Assembly: GCF_019048525.1 (NCBI RefSeq)
Contig: NZ_CP077369.1
Span: 2,914,001 to 2,978,000, forward strand
Origin: Acinetobacter lwoffii
Lineage (GTDB): Bacteria > Pseudomonadota > Gammaproteobacteria > Pseudomonadales > Moraxellaceae
DNA length: 64,000 bases
Direction of reading: 5' to 3'
Under the pieces are notes generated by a model that worked only from the letters and a program-made list of their open reading frames with translations, did no database searches and was not told where the DNA came from. This document shows, piece by piece, positions 38,262 through 47,418 of the stretch (positions within the stretch are counted from its first letter, which is position 1; every line of letters starts with the position of its first letter). The position numbers and the translations under genes were made by a program.

Positions 38262-39161
38262 TTAAATATAGCGAATGCCGGCAATGCCATAAGCGTGCTG
38301 GCTTTTTGCATACTCAAGCTCATCAGCCTTCATTCCACCCAAAGCAAAAACCGGAATCTGTACCTGCTCTGCCATTTGCTTGAATTGCTCCCAGCCTAGC
38401 GCAGGCGTGTCCGGATGCGTTGCGGTCGCCAGTACCGGACTCAGCAAGGCTGCTTCACAACCGATCTGTTCTGCATGCATTAAAGCACTCAGGTCATGAC
38501 AGGCTGCCAGATAACGATAACCAGATTTCAATTCACCTTGTTTCAAGTCCATCAATTGAATCTGTTTTAGATGAATCGTACGAATCGTCTGCTGCTGCAA
38601 TTCATTCAGTTGTGACCAAAGCTGCTGATTAATGATTAACTTGGAGAGTTGATCTACCGGATATTGGTGTAATTGCATGATCCGTTCAGGCGTTGCTTCC
38701 ACGCGCCAATACAACATTTGATCTGTATCTAGACTTGATAAGATATCCAGATCTTCAGCAATCTTGATGCGCTGCGGCCATTGCAGCTTTTGAATCATGG
38801 ACTGATTGGCTTTCGGGAAATTCAGCTGACCAAGTTCTTCCCGGCTATACCAACGCCAAGGCTGTTTGATTTCAGCCAGTTGAGTAGGCTGTACTGAAGC
38901 ATGAAAAATATGCAAATTGACGATGAGATCTTCATATTCATGAGAAATAAAATCAGAAGCATGCCAGCGTTCGATATCAACCCCGACCTCTTCAATCACT
39001 TCGCGGCGGCAGGCTTCGACTGGTAATTCGCCCTGTTCAACTTTTCCGCCTGGAAATTCATATTTATTGCCCTGATGCTGCTTGGCCTCACGCCAGCCGA
39101 CTAGAACCTGATTTTGATAAAATAAAAGCGCAATTGCGACATGAATTGTAGCTTTAGTCAT
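38262..39161 (-). CDS. Nudix hydrolase fused to a thiamine phosphate synthase-like domain
   Basis: The 299-residue protein (start MTKATIHVAIALLF at 39161) has an N-terminal MutT-type Nudix domain. Its complete Nudix box runs from GGKVEQGELP to REVIEEVGV (about residues 39-62). From about residue 120 it has a ThiE/TenI-like TIM-barrel domain (LIINQQLW, CEAALLSPVLATATHP, PVFALGGMK). This MutT-ThiE-like fusion is known in Pseudomonas and relatives, where the Nudix part is taken as an 8-oxo-dGTP pyrophosphatase. The job of the barrel domain is unclear; it need not make thiamine phosphate. Confidence 0.88.
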   Translation of the reverse strand: MTKATIHVAIALLFYQNQVLVGWREAKQHQGNKYEFPGGKVEQGELPVEACRREVIEEVGVDIERWHASDFISHEYEDLIVNLHIFHASVQPTQLAEIKQPWRWYSREELGQLNFPKANQSMIQKLQWPQRIKIAEDLDILSSLDTDQMLYWRVEATPERIMQLHQYPVDQLSKLIINQQLWSQLNELQQQTIRTIHLKQIQLMDLKQGELKSGYRYLAACHDLSALMHAEQIGCEAALLSPVLATATHPDTPALGWEQFKQMAEQVQIPVFALGGMKADELEYAKSQHAYGIAGIRYI

Positions 39162-39233
39162 GATGTACAGAACCGGTAAAGTTTTACAGATTGTAAGCAA
39201 ATTAGAGTTTTTTATAAATTGCTCAATATTTCG

Positions 39234-39265
39234 TTGACAGATCTATTCGATAATGATTATCATTT
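39234..39265 (+). promoter_or_regulatory. hemP promoter overlapped by a Fur box
   Basis: TTGACA (39234-39239), an 18-base spacer and TATCAT (39258-39263) form a good sigma70 promoter. The sequence GATAATGATTATCATTT (39249-39265) covers the -10 box and matches the 19-base Fur consensus at about 15 positions, so iron-loaded Fur should repress this promoter. Confidence 0.8.
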
Positions 39266-39299
39266 AAATCAATCCAAAACACACCACGGAGTCGACGGA

Positions 39300-39470
39300 A
39301 TGAACGCCCCATTTAGCCTATTCACCCGTAACAATGATACTCACCATGCCTTGCCAATGCTGCACTCCAACAATCTGTTTGCACTGGGTCGTGAAATCCG
39401 GATCATGCATGCCGGCGAAGAATACCGCTTGCGCCTGACCCGCAATAACCGTCTTATTCTGACCAAATAA
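39300..39470 (+). CDS. hemP: Hemin uptake protein HemP
   Basis: A 56-residue protein of the HemP family, recognised by its C-terminal RLTRNNRLILTK block and the preceding LGREIRIMHAGEEYRLR. Start ATG at 39300 has GGAG about 10 bases upstream; an in-frame TTG at 39219 would place the Fur box inside the gene and is rejected. In other bacteria HemP genes sit next to haem receptor operons, and in Burkholderia HemP activates a haem receptor gene. Here it stands alone with its own Fur-regulated promoter and terminator. Confidence 0.85.
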   Translation: MNAPFSLFTRNNDTHHALPMLHSNNLFALGREIRIMHAGEEYRLRLTRNNRLILTK

Positions 39471-39505
39471 TTAAATCAGTTCTAATAATAACAAACGTGG
39501 GAAGC

Positions 39506-39535
39506 AGCAGTATGAATCAGCGCATACTGCTTTTT
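39506..39535 (+). terminator. Terminator of hemP
   Basis: AGCAGTATG/CATACTGCT stem with an 8-base loop followed by TTTT, 36 bases after the hemP stop. Confidence 0.8.
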
Positions 39536-39557
39536 AATCTTCTGATCATGAGATTTG

Positions 39558-40880
39558 CTATTCAAGCTTAAAACTCAATAACACTTTAAGTCCGCCCAGA
39601 TCCGACGGCGCATAGTCAATTTTAGCCGCATGCAATGCCATAATTTTCTGGCAAATGGACAAGCCTAAACCTGAACCTTGGGTTCGCGTACCCAAAGCCC
39701 GATAAAAACGTTCACCTAAACGTTCCAGTACATCATTAGCAATCCCCTCTCCTGAGTTTTCAATCAACAGCTGTATCTGATGCGGCTCAATAACCGTTCG
39801 GATCTCGACCTGTCCCTGCGGCGGCGTATAACGGATGGCATTGTCGACCAGATTGCGGATACAGCTAAAAATCAGCTCTGGATTCGCTTCAATCACAGCA
39901 TCTTCAAGGTTTAGATTCCAGTGAATATCTTTTTCCTGTGCAAAAGGCTGCAATGCCTGCAAAGCCTCCTGAACCAGATTTTTGAGATTAACCGTTTGCG
40001 CTGGTAATTGCTCTGTCCGTTCCGGATCGAGTCGTGCCAGTAAAAGTAAATTTTCCAGTACCTGCGTACCGCGGTTGACATCATTTTGAATCAGCTGCAA
40101 TGCTTGAGGGAGTTGTGCATCATCTTGATATTTGCGTTTTAAAACCTGTAGACGCATTTGAATCGCAGACAATGGCGAACGCAGCTCATGCGAGGCATCT
40201 GCAGTAAAACGCTGTTCAGCAGCCAGTGATTTCTCCAGCCGGCCGAGCATGGCATTCAGCTGACGAATAATCGGTTGCAGTTCAGTGATTTCAGGATCAG
40301 GCGTTTTGATCGGGCTTAGATCCTGAGCAGTTTTGGAACCAATCGCCCGGGAAATCTTGTTTAATGGCCGTAACTGGCGTCTGATCGCAACACGCAAAAT
40401 CAGCCATTGCACTAGCCATAAAATGAATAAGATACCGGCAAAGCCCAAGGTGGTTTGCCAGAGTTCATCGAAACGTACTGAAAGTGGCTGTACGATTTTG
40501 ACCAGAAGGTCGTCATCTTCCGCAGTCAGGATGCGGATAAAATGACCATTTTCATAAGCAAACTGAAAGCCGTTGTTCTGTGCTTTTGGAATGGTATTAA
40601 TTAATTCATCATCAATCGAAGTAGTCAGTACCTGCTGACCCAGCAACAAGGCATACTGGATATCAAACTGTTCACTGAGTTCATCCACCTGGGCGTCTTT
40701 GGCTTGGGTGACATCGCCAAGCAGTAACTCAGAAATTTGCTCCATTAATTCATCATGCAACTGAATGGCCTGATAACTGGAAATTCCCAATAACAGCAGC
40801 CAGGCCAATACTCCAGCCAATATCGAACTGAACAGCGCATGTTTGATCAGTTTAGTTTGCAAGGAAATAGCAGCTGACAT
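39558..40880 (-). CDS. qseC: Sensor histidine kinase (QseC-like)
   Basis: The 440-residue protein has a transmembrane helix (about 14-33) and a periplasmic sensor region (about 34-145). A second helix (about 146-166), a HAMP linker and the H-box HELRSPLSAIQ (about 229-239) follow. The N-box is NLVDNAIRYTP and the G-box GSGLGLSICQKI. Its start lies 4 bases after the response regulator stop codon. Together with ygiW upstream the order ygiW-qseB-qseC is as in E. coli. The signal sensed is unknown; assignment rests on synteny and family. Confidence 0.85.
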   Translation of the reverse strand: MSAAISLQTKLIKHALFSSILAGVLAWLLLLGISSYQAIQLHDELMEQISELLLGDVTQAKDAQVDELSEQFDIQYALLLGQQVLTTSIDDELINTIPKAQNNGFQFAYENGHFIRILTAEDDDLLVKIVQPLSVRFDELWQTTLGFAGILFILWLVQWLILRVAIRRQLRPLNKISRAIGSKTAQDLSPIKTPDPEITELQPIIRQLNAMLGRLEKSLAAEQRFTADASHELRSPLSAIQMRLQVLKRKYQDDAQLPQALQLIQNDVNRGTQVLENLLLLARLDPERTEQLPAQTVNLKNLVQEALQALQPFAQEKDIHWNLNLEDAVIEANPELIFSCIRNLVDNAIRYTPPQGQVEIRTVIEPHQIQLLIENSGEGIANDVLERLGERFYRALGTRTQGSGLGLSICQKIMALHAAKIDYAPSDLGGLKVLLSFKLE

Positions 40881-40884
40881 AGGT

Positions 40885-41550
40885 TTATACCTCAGCCTTA
40901 TGCATGCGATAGCCCAGACCGCGAATAGTCTTGATCATCTGGCTGCCGATTTTTTTACGCAGCTGATAGATAAATACTTCAATGGCATTACTTTCAATTT
41001 CATCACCCCAAGCGTACAGCGATTCTTCCAGCTGTTCACGGGTGACAATATGTTCAGGCTGCTGCATCAGCTTGTATAGAATTTGAAATTCCTTCGCAGT
41101 CAGATTCACAGCTTGACCTTCTTTAGTTAGGGTCTTGGCTTGAGTGTCCAGACTGAGATCCTGCCATTGCAGGATATGATTCGGTGTTTGCTGTTTCTGT
41201 CTGAGTTGGGCACGAACTCGGGCCGAAAGTTCTTCCAGACTAAAAGGTTTGACCAGATAATCATTCGCGCCTAAATCCAGACCTTCAACCCGGTCATCAA
41301 TACTGTCTTTGGCCGTAATAAAAATCACCGGCGTATCTTGATGTTGGCTGCGCAAAATTTTCAGAATGTCATCTCCAGTGGCATTCGGCAGGCCACGATC
41401 CAGCAGAATACAGTCATATTTATGCTGCTCAATCGCTAGGATCGCATGATCACCACGCTCTACCCGATCAATCACATAACCGTCCATTTCCAGCCAAGTC
41501 TGGATACTGTCTGCCTGAGACTGATCATCTTCCGCCAAAAGAATACGCAT
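40885..41550 (-). CDS. qseB: OmpR-family response regulator (QseB-like)
   Basis: The 221-residue protein has a receiver domain (about 1-115) with the acidic pocket (EDD at 7-9), phospho-acceptor Asp51 in LLDRGLP and the KPF motif (about 100-102). A winged-helix DNA-binding domain follows (about 125-219, with IRGLGYRM). GGAG lies 6 bases before the ATG. It is the first gene after a hairpin that separates it from ygiW. Confidence 0.9.
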   Translation of the reverse strand: MRILLAEDDQSQADSIQTWLEMDGYVIDRVERGDHAILAIEQHKYDCILLDRGLPNATGDDILKILRSQHQDTPVIFITAKDSIDDRVEGLDLGANDYLVKPFSLEELSARVRAQLRQKQQTPNHILQWQDLSLDTQAKTLTKEGQAVNLTAKEFQILYKLMQQPEHIVTREQLEESLYAWGDEIESNAIEVFIYQLRKKIGSQMIKTIRGLGYRMHKAEV

Positions 41551-41604
41551 ATTCTGCTCCGTTTGCTTCCTTGTTCTATCTTGCCTTGAAAAAGTTCCAG
41601 ACTC

Positions 41605-41646
41605 AAAAAAACCACATGCTTTTTGGTAACTTGCATGTGGTTTTTT
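41605..41646 (-). terminator. Hairpin between ygiW and qseB
   Basis: AAAACCACATGC/GCATGTGGTTTT stem with T runs on both strands, 40 bases after the ygiW stop (minus strand). It would end most ygiW transcripts and allow partial read-through into qseBC. Confidence 0.75.
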
Positions 41647-41685
41647 GTCGCTGTGTTCAAATTGATTTCAGCAAATCAGGCGATA

Positions 41686-42051
41686 TTAGAAACGAACCTG
41701 ATCAACCTCAATTTCAACACGTTTTGCCGGTTTATAATCAATGTCGATTTCACCTGTGATGATTACCGGTGTTTTGGCTGAAATCGGTTTGCCTTGCCAA
41801 AGTTCGTCATCAATCTCAACCGTAATGGTGCCTGTACTGTCGCGGAACTGGTATTTTTCATCACCGACTGCTTTCACGACATAACCTTTGAGCTGAACTT
41901 TGCTGTCATCTTTCATGGCCAGTGCCTGTTTGACTGTAGTCGATTTAGCAAAAGCGGCCTGATTCACAGCCGTGTCACTACTTGCTATCGTAGCTGTCGC
42001 GATAGAACCCATCAATGCAGCTGCCAAAACCGTATTTATCATCATTTTCAT
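41686..42051 (-). CDS. ygiW: YgiW/YdeI family periplasmic stress-tolerance protein
   Basis: The 121-residue protein has a Sec signal peptide (about 1-23, ending near IASSDTA) and a BOF/OB-fold domain (about 38-121; typical VKQALAMKDDSKVQLKGYVV and YQFRDSTGTI). Family members are periplasmic and linked to resistance to oxidative, metal and peptide stress. AGGT lies before the ATG. Its position directly upstream of qseBC matches the enterobacterial gene order, so it is probably a target of that system. Confidence 0.9.
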   Translation of the reverse strand: MKMMINTVLAAALMGSIATATIASSDTAVNQAAFAKSTTVKQALAMKDDSKVQLKGYVVKAVGDEKYQFRDSTGTITVEIDDELWQGKPISAKTPVIITGEIDIDYKPAKRVEIEVDQVRF

Positions 42052-42144
42052 CGCAGTTACCTCTTTAAAGTCTTGCCTTGTTTCGATGATGCTATTAAAA
42101 CAGCCGAAGATGAATTGAATCTTAAGATTGCTTCATTTTCAAAA

Positions 42145-43902
42145 TTAATTTAAGGGCACAACTCTCAGGACTTCTTCAAGCGTGGTCACACCTTCCAGAA
42201 TCTTGCGTGCCCCGGAAATTCTGAGCGGCTCTACGCCTTCTTTTTTAGCCTGCTGACGCAGCTGGTTCAGGTTGGCATCGGCACCAATCAGCTGTTTGGT
42301 GGTCAGACTCAATGGCATAAACTCATAAATCCCGATACGGCCTTTATAGCCGGTATGCCGGCATTCTTCGCAGCCCACCGCCTTAAAGACAAATTCCGGT
42401 CGCGGCAAAGGATAATCGGCTGCCAGATGCTGCCATTCCTGTTCATTCAGGAAGCTTTCCTGCTTGCAATGCGGGCAGAGTTTACGCACCAGACGTTGAG
42501 CCAGAACACCCAAGATGGTTGCTGCTGTCAAAAATGGCTGTACGCCCAGATCATGCAGACGGGTCAGACTCGACGGCGCATCATTGGTATGTAAAGTTGA
42601 GAGAACCAGATGACCAGTCAATGCGGCCTGAATCGCCATATTGGCAGTATCCTGATCACGAATTTCCCCGACCATGATAATGTCCGGGTCCTGACGCATC
42701 AATGCACGCACGCCGTCAGCAAAACCAAGATCGATACCATTATTGACCTGCATCTGGTTAAAGCTGGGTTCCAGCATCTCGATCGGGTCTTCAATGGTAC
42801 AGACGTTGACCTGTTCAGTCGCCAGCTGTTTCAAGGTTGAATAAAGCGTAGTAGTTTTACCGGAACCAGTTGGCCCTGTGACTAGAATAATGCCATGACT
42901 ATGACTGGTCAGATTGTTCCAGTCATTGAGTAAATGACCTTCAAACCCGAGTTGCTGAAAACTTCTCACCAGCACTTCCGGATCGAAAATACGCATTACC
43001 AGTTTTTCACCAAATGCCGTCGGCAAGGTCGATAAACGGAGTTCAGTTTCCTGTCCTTTCGGCGTCCGGGTTTTCAGGCGGCCATCCTGTGGCTTACGTT
43101 TTTCCGCCACGTTCATTCGGCCCAGAATCTTGATTCGGGAAATGACGGCGGTCAATGTATTGGCCGGCATATTGTAAATCGTATGCAGCACCCCATCAAT
43201 CCGGAAACGGATCTTGCCGGTGTCTTTACGTGGTTCCATGTGAATATCACTGGCACCTTGTTCAAAGGCAAATTGCAGCACCCAGTCCACCAGTTTGACA
43301 ATATGCTGATCATTGGCATCCGGATTCTGTGAATCACCCAATTGCAGCAAGGCTTCGACGCCCTTATTTTCCCGGTCATAGGCAGAGGATTTTTGTGAAC
43401 CACTGACTGCACGACTGACCTGATAATATTCAGTAATATAACGTTGTAATTGTTCTGGATTCAGTAATACCCGTTGTATTTTTTTCGGGGAAATATTTTG
43501 CTCGAGATTCGACACCCATTCGGTTTTATAAGGCTGATCCGTGGCGATCAGAACTTTGTCTGCCTGAATTTCTACTGCCAAAATATGGTTGCGCAGTGCA
43601 TATTCCTGCGACATGACATGGGTCAATGCCTGTACATCAGCTTTGAGCGGATCAATGATATAGAACATCAATCCGGTTTTTTCTGCCAGCCACTGACATA
43701 AACGGTTCAGAGTCAGTGTTGTTTGAGGATGGGACTGATCGACCAGATTAAAATTAGCAATCCACTGTAAAGGGTGCCATTTTAGGTGTTCACGTTGCCG
43801 ATGAGTGGTTTGTACCAGCATCCGGTCGCGTTCACTGATTTTACCGTCTTTAAAGAGTTGGTCTAGACACCATGCCGTATCAATTTCAAAGTCAAATTTC
43901 AT
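42145..43902 (-). CDS. GspE/PulE/PilB-type secretion ATPase
   Basis: Hexameric ATPase that powers type II secretion or type IV pilus assembly. The 585-residue protein has an N-terminal MshEN-type region (about 60-150) and Walker A GPTGSGKTTT (about 342-351). It has the Walker B/Asp box area (DPDIIMVGEIRD, about 405-416) and a zinc motif of two CxxC pairs (CPHC about 487 and CEEC about 525). No pilin, PilC/GspF or secretin gene lies near, so its partner machine is elsewhere. PilB or GspE cannot be chosen with certainty. Confidence 0.88.
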   Translation of the reverse strand: MKFDFEIDTAWCLDQLFKDGKISERDRMLVQTTHRQREHLKWHPLQWIANFNLVDQSHPQTTLTLNRLCQWLAEKTGLMFYIIDPLKADVQALTHVMSQEYALRNHILAVEIQADKVLIATDQPYKTEWVSNLEQNISPKKIQRVLLNPEQLQRYITEYYQVSRAVSGSQKSSAYDRENKGVEALLQLGDSQNPDANDQHIVKLVDWVLQFAFEQGASDIHMEPRKDTGKIRFRIDGVLHTIYNMPANTLTAVISRIKILGRMNVAEKRKPQDGRLKTRTPKGQETELRLSTLPTAFGEKLVMRIFDPEVLVRSFQQLGFEGHLLNDWNNLTSHSHGIILVTGPTGSGKTTTLYSTLKQLATEQVNVCTIEDPIEMLEPSFNQMQVNNGIDLGFADGVRALMRQDPDIIMVGEIRDQDTANMAIQAALTGHLVLSTLHTNDAPSSLTRLHDLGVQPFLTAATILGVLAQRLVRKLCPHCKQESFLNEQEWQHLAADYPLPRPEFVFKAVGCEECRHTGYKGRIGIYEFMPLSLTTKQLIGADANLNQLRQQAKKEGVEPLRISGARKILEGVTTLEEVLRVVPLN

Positions 43903-44111
43903 TATTATCAGTCCCCAAACTTGCCTCCACTATAACAAGTTTTTACAGTTTTTCGCATGCTCCCCACCTGTTGAATGTACGTTTCTATTTCAATCTCAAA
44001 AAGAAAGTAAATAATGGATTTGATCGTTACTGCAACATTTTTAATCTATGCAAACTCTATCTCGTCGCATATATTTTTAAATAATCAACTCTTAGCTTGC
44101 TGAGGTCACAG

Positions 44112-45365
44112 ATGGATTTGACTGCGGTTCCCCTGCATGCGCATTCTTTTCATGAACTGCTCACGATACTCACCTCGGCATTGGGCTGCGGCCTATTGAT
44201 TGGGCTGGAGCGGGAACGGCATAAGCAACGTGAGCAGCAACCGAGTTTTGCCGGCTTACGTTCCTTTGCGATCTGTGCTTTATTGGGCGCACTGTGTTTC
44301 CTGTTTGGAATCGTGATTGCTGTAATAGGTGCTTTGATCGTGGGTGGCATGGTCATTTTATCCATAAAAAATCAGCCTGATGACCCAGGCATTACCACAG
44401 AGCTTGCATTTGTGATGACCTATTTTATTGGCGCCATGTGTTTATGGAATATTCCACTGGCAGCCGGTCTTTCTGTGCTCTTAACCGGTATTTTGATGGC
44501 CAAACATACCATGCACAATATTGCCGGAAAATGGATCAAAGAAGCCGAGTTCAGGGATGGACTGTTATTACTGGCCTTGATTTTGATTGGTTTACCGCTG
44601 ACCCCTGACCGGCCTTTTTGGGGCGAAGTGCTTAACCCTTATCTTATTTTAAAATTACTGACCTTAATTTTAGTGGTACAAGCTCTGGCGCATATTGCAA
44701 AACGCTTTTTTTCGACTAAAAATGCCCTGATGCTGTCCTCCATCGCTTCCGGTTTTGTTTCCAGTACAGCCACCATCGCTCAGTTAGGTTTACAGGTCCG
44801 TAAAGGTGAAATGGATGCACGATCGAATGCCGGCGCTGCACTGATGTCCTGTATCTCGACCATTGTTTTATTATTGATAGTGGTTGGAGGTGTATCGTGG
44901 AGCTGGTTGAAACTCCTGCTCTTGCCATCTTTAGTTGCCGTAATCCTTCTGGCAGCATGTGCGTTTTTATTATTGCGCAAGGCAAAACCTGCTCCGAGCA
45001 TGGAATCATCAGACAGCCAGATGTTCAGCTTAAAAGAAGCCGTGATTATTGCAGTGACTTTAACACTCATTCAGGCTGGAGTTTACGGACTGGAGGTCTG
45101 GCTCGGGGATGCCGGCTTACTGGCCGGGACCTTGCTTGCCTCTCTGTTCGAAATTCATGCCGCGATGGCCAGTGTCGTCGTTCAAGGCGATCCCTCCAAT
45201 CTCCGTTTGATTTACGCCCTGCTTTTAGGTCTAGGTGCTCATGCCCTGGCCAAGTCAGCCAATGCCGCTTTGACCGGTGGCTGGAAGTTTGTCCTTTATT
45301 TTGCGCCTGTACAGATTTTGCATATGGCTGTTTTGATCGGGCTGTTGTGGTGGATGATTTTTTGA
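44112..45365 (+). CDS. MgtC/DUF4010 family membrane protein
   Basis: The 417-residue polytopic membrane protein (start MDLTAVPLHAH, GAGG 8 bases upstream) has an N-terminal MgtC-like segment (CGLLIGLERERHKQ, about 26-39; FAGLRSFAICALLGAL). A C-terminal DUF4010 region follows (about 190-410, with SSIASGFVSSTATIAQLG and HAAMASVVVQG-type motif). About 12 transmembrane segments. MgtC proteins affect magnesium and phosphate homeostasis, but the DUF4010 relatives have no settled function. Monocistronic. Confidence 0.85.
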   Translation: MDLTAVPLHAHSFHELLTILTSALGCGLLIGLERERHKQREQQPSFAGLRSFAICALLGALCFLFGIVIAVIGALIVGGMVILSIKNQPDDPGITTELAFVMTYFIGAMCLWNIPLAAGLSVLLTGILMAKHTMHNIAGKWIKEAEFRDGLLLLALILIGLPLTPDRPFWGEVLNPYLILKLLTLILVVQALAHIAKRFFSTKNALMLSSIASGFVSSTATIAQLGLQVRKGEMDARSNAGAALMSCISTIVLLLIVVGGVSWSWLKLLLLPSLVAVILLAACAFLLLRKAKPAPSMESSDSQMFSLKEAVIIAVTLTLIQAGVYGLEVWLGDAGLLAGTLLASLFEIHAAMASVVVQGDPSNLRLIYALLLGLGAHALAKSANAALTGGWKFVLYFAPVQILHMAVLIGLLWWMIF

Positions 45366-45494
45366 TTATTAAGTATATTTAAATATTTAATTTTTATATA
45401 TTTTGCAATTTAATTTTGACATTTATTCGCTATAATTTACCGGCTTTAATTTTAAGAAATACTTTCATTAATATAATTTTTTATAGGGGTTTTT

Positions 45495-46535
45495 ATGAAA
45501 CTTAAGAATTTATCACTCGCAATTTTTAGTGCATTCATGTTAAGTGCGTGTGGTGGGAGTTCATCTTCTGATTCAAATAGCAATAACTCTGGAACAGGAA
45601 CAGGAACAGGAACAGGAACAGGAAATACGACAACAAATGATTCTGAATGGTCTGCCTATTCTCCCTCATATTTTGTTGACTCTGATTATTTATTCGACAA
45701 ACTCACATTTACGAGCAAAGGGGATACACAATATGTCCGTGTAGACTATTTAAGCAGCCTAAAAGATATGGAAAATCTTGATATAAATGAACTGTATATT
45801 TTTGGCGATTACTTAACTAATGAAGGTCTCTACGAATTAGAGTTAAATAAAGATCCTAAATTAGGCTATAAAATTGGATCACTTCTAAAAAATTCGGTGA
45901 GTGAGAAAACTTATATTCCATCCTCTAAAATTGGACATACAGGCCTTCAATTAACTGAAAAATATGAGTTAGTCGACCTATCTGGAAAACCATTGGCTGA
46001 ATACATAGATACTCATCTGTATCTAGTCTCGTCTGAACCTAAGCTGAATAATTATGGTGATTTCGGACCACTCTATCTTTCAAAACTTAAAGGCAAAACA
46101 TTTCCAAATGGCTCAAAATGCTTAAGAGGATTAAGTTTATCTTCGAGCAAAGACTTCATTATTATGTATCAAAATCCATACGATACTTATGATAGTTTCC
46201 AGGACATATTCTCTGAGGGTTATAAAACTATAAACTTAGGTGGATATAACACTTTCATTTCAAATTCAATTTATCCAAATGAATATATCAGTGCCCTTGT
46301 GCAAGTCGATAATAAATATCGCTATGGCGAGTATAATAAATCAGGTACCTATTATTCTTTAAGCAAAGAAATTGAAATTGAAACACAAATTTTAAAAGAA
46401 CTTAAGTCTGATAAATTCACAGATGCAGAGGAAATTTTAGAACAAGAGTTATATATTCAATCTTTACAAAAAGAATGTACTGTTTTTAACTCTACTGCTA
46501 GTCAAGAAATTGATAAATATCGTAAATTTAAGTAA
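45495..46535 (+). CDS. Putative surface lipoprotein with a Gly-Thr repeat linker
   Basis: The 346-residue protein has a lipobox LSAC (about Cys19) and a low-complexity linker (GGSSSSDSNSNNSG, then five Gly-Thr units, to about residue 47). A mature domain rich in Tyr, Ser, Asp and Lys follows. The DNA is more A/T-rich than neighbouring genes. The mature part has only two Cys (in GSKCLRG and QKECTVF), which could form one disulfide. No family recognised. It is isolated between the DUF4010 gene and trmO, and its composition suggests a lineage-specific gene. Confidence 0.72.
   Translation: MKLKNLSLAIFSAFMLSACGGSSSSDSNSNNSGTGTGTGTGTGNTTTNDSEWSAYSPSYFVDSDYLFDKLTFTSKGDTQYVRVDYLSSLKDMENLDINELYIFGDYLTNEGLYELELNKDPKLGYKIGSLLKNSVSEKTYIPSSKIGHTGLQLTEKYELVDLSGKPLAEYIDTHLYLVSSEPKLNNYGDFGPLYLSKLKGKTFPNGSKCLRGLSLSSSKDFIIMYQNPYDTYDSFQDIFSEGYKTINLGGYNTFISNSIYPNEYISALVQVDNKYRYGEYNKSGTYYSLSKEIEIETQILKELKSDKFTDAEEILEQELYIQSLQKECTVFNSTASQEIDKYRKFK
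45591..45620 (+). repeat. Five tandem copies of a GGAACA hexamer
   Basis: Perfect 6-base repeats inside the lipoprotein linker coding for Gly-Thr units. Slippage would change linker length by two residues per unit without a frameshift. Confidence 0.9.
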
Positions 46536-46548
46536 ATGTATGGCTAGA

Positions 46549-46575
46549 GATAAGCGTATAAAAGATACGCTTATC
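46549..46575 (+). terminator. Hairpin after the repeat lipoprotein
   Basis: GATAAGCGTAT/ATACGCTTATC perfect 11-bp stem, 14 bases after the stop codon, followed by TTATCTTGGTTTTTT. Confidence 0.65.
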
Positions 46576-46593
46576 TTATCTTGGTTTTTTCAA

Positions 46594-47316
46594 TCACAAT
46601 TCAATATATTCTATTTCTAATATATAAACAGATAACTCTCTTACCAAAAACCTCACCTCCATGCCCGCAAACTTCATCCCATATACCCGTTCTTCATCTT
46701 CCTGATACGCTGGCCTTGGATCTAGAGATAAGACAGCTTCCAGTTCCTGAATAGTCTGCACAGAAATTTTTCCATTTCCTAGTAATTGTTGCTTTTGCTG
46801 CTCCGCTTCATCGCTCCAGATGACGGTTTTACGTGGTGGTTCATCCTGTGCATAACCGCTTTGTGCTTCAATGATGGCATCCGAATATTGAATATAAGGT
46901 TTGATATCCATAATTGGCGTGCCATCGAGCAAGTCACTCCCTGTCACATACACTCGAACATGTTTGCCCACTTTTCTCACTTCTTTGAGTTTGACCACAG
47001 ATAAACCAATCGGTGATGGACGATACATGCTGCGCGTAGCAAACACGCCTATTTTCTTGTTACCACCCAAACGCGGCGGACGCACTTGTGGACGAAACTG
47101 GCTGTTGTGCTGGTTTTTATTGTCATGAAATTGCCAGACCAGCCACAAATGACTGAATTCTTCAATTCCCTCAAAGGCGAGCAGGTCATTATAGGGCCCG
47201 ACCATTTCAATATAGCTTTCGACCTGAACCAGATTCGGCTGACGAGGAATACCAAATTTTTCTTTATAGGGAGAACGCATATAACCAATAATCGGCAGCG
47301 TCAGTTCAGTCATCAT
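46594..47316 (-). CDS. trmO: tRNA (adenine(37)-N6)-methyltransferase TrmO
   Basis: SAM-dependent enzyme that methylates t6A37 in tRNA-Thr to m6t6A. The 240-residue protein (start MMTELTLPIIGYMRSPYKEKFG) has the single beta-barrel YaeB/TsaA/VirR-like fold. Conserved GIPRQP (about 20-25), RPPRLGG (about 78-84), RSMYRPSPIGLS (about 92-103) and DLLDGTPIMDIKPY (about 127-140) are all present, as is a C-terminal extension found in proteobacterial TrmO. An ATG at 47337 extends the frame but lacks support. Confidence 0.9.
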   Translation of the reverse strand: MMTELTLPIIGYMRSPYKEKFGIPRQPNLVQVESYIEMVGPYNDLLAFEGIEEFSHLWLVWQFHDNKNQHNSQFRPQVRPPRLGGNKKIGVFATRSMYRPSPIGLSVVKLKEVRKVGKHVRVYVTGSDLLDGTPIMDIKPYIQYSDAIIEAQSGYAQDEPPRKTVIWSDEAEQQKQQLLGNGKISVQTIQELEAVLSLDPRPAYQEDEERVYGMKFAGMEVRFLVRELSVYILEIEYIEL

Positions 47317-47418
47317 CACTTTTTTTGATAAGCTCAATTAAATATATTCAGTTTATCGAGAATGAATTTAGATTAGAATAGCAAGCTGTTCTAATTTGAT
47401 AATTTATTGAGACCTTTA

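Noticed and set aside
39219..39299. Extended hemP reading frame from a TTG
   Set aside because: It would translate through the promoter and Fur box; the ATG at 39300 matches the family N-terminus.
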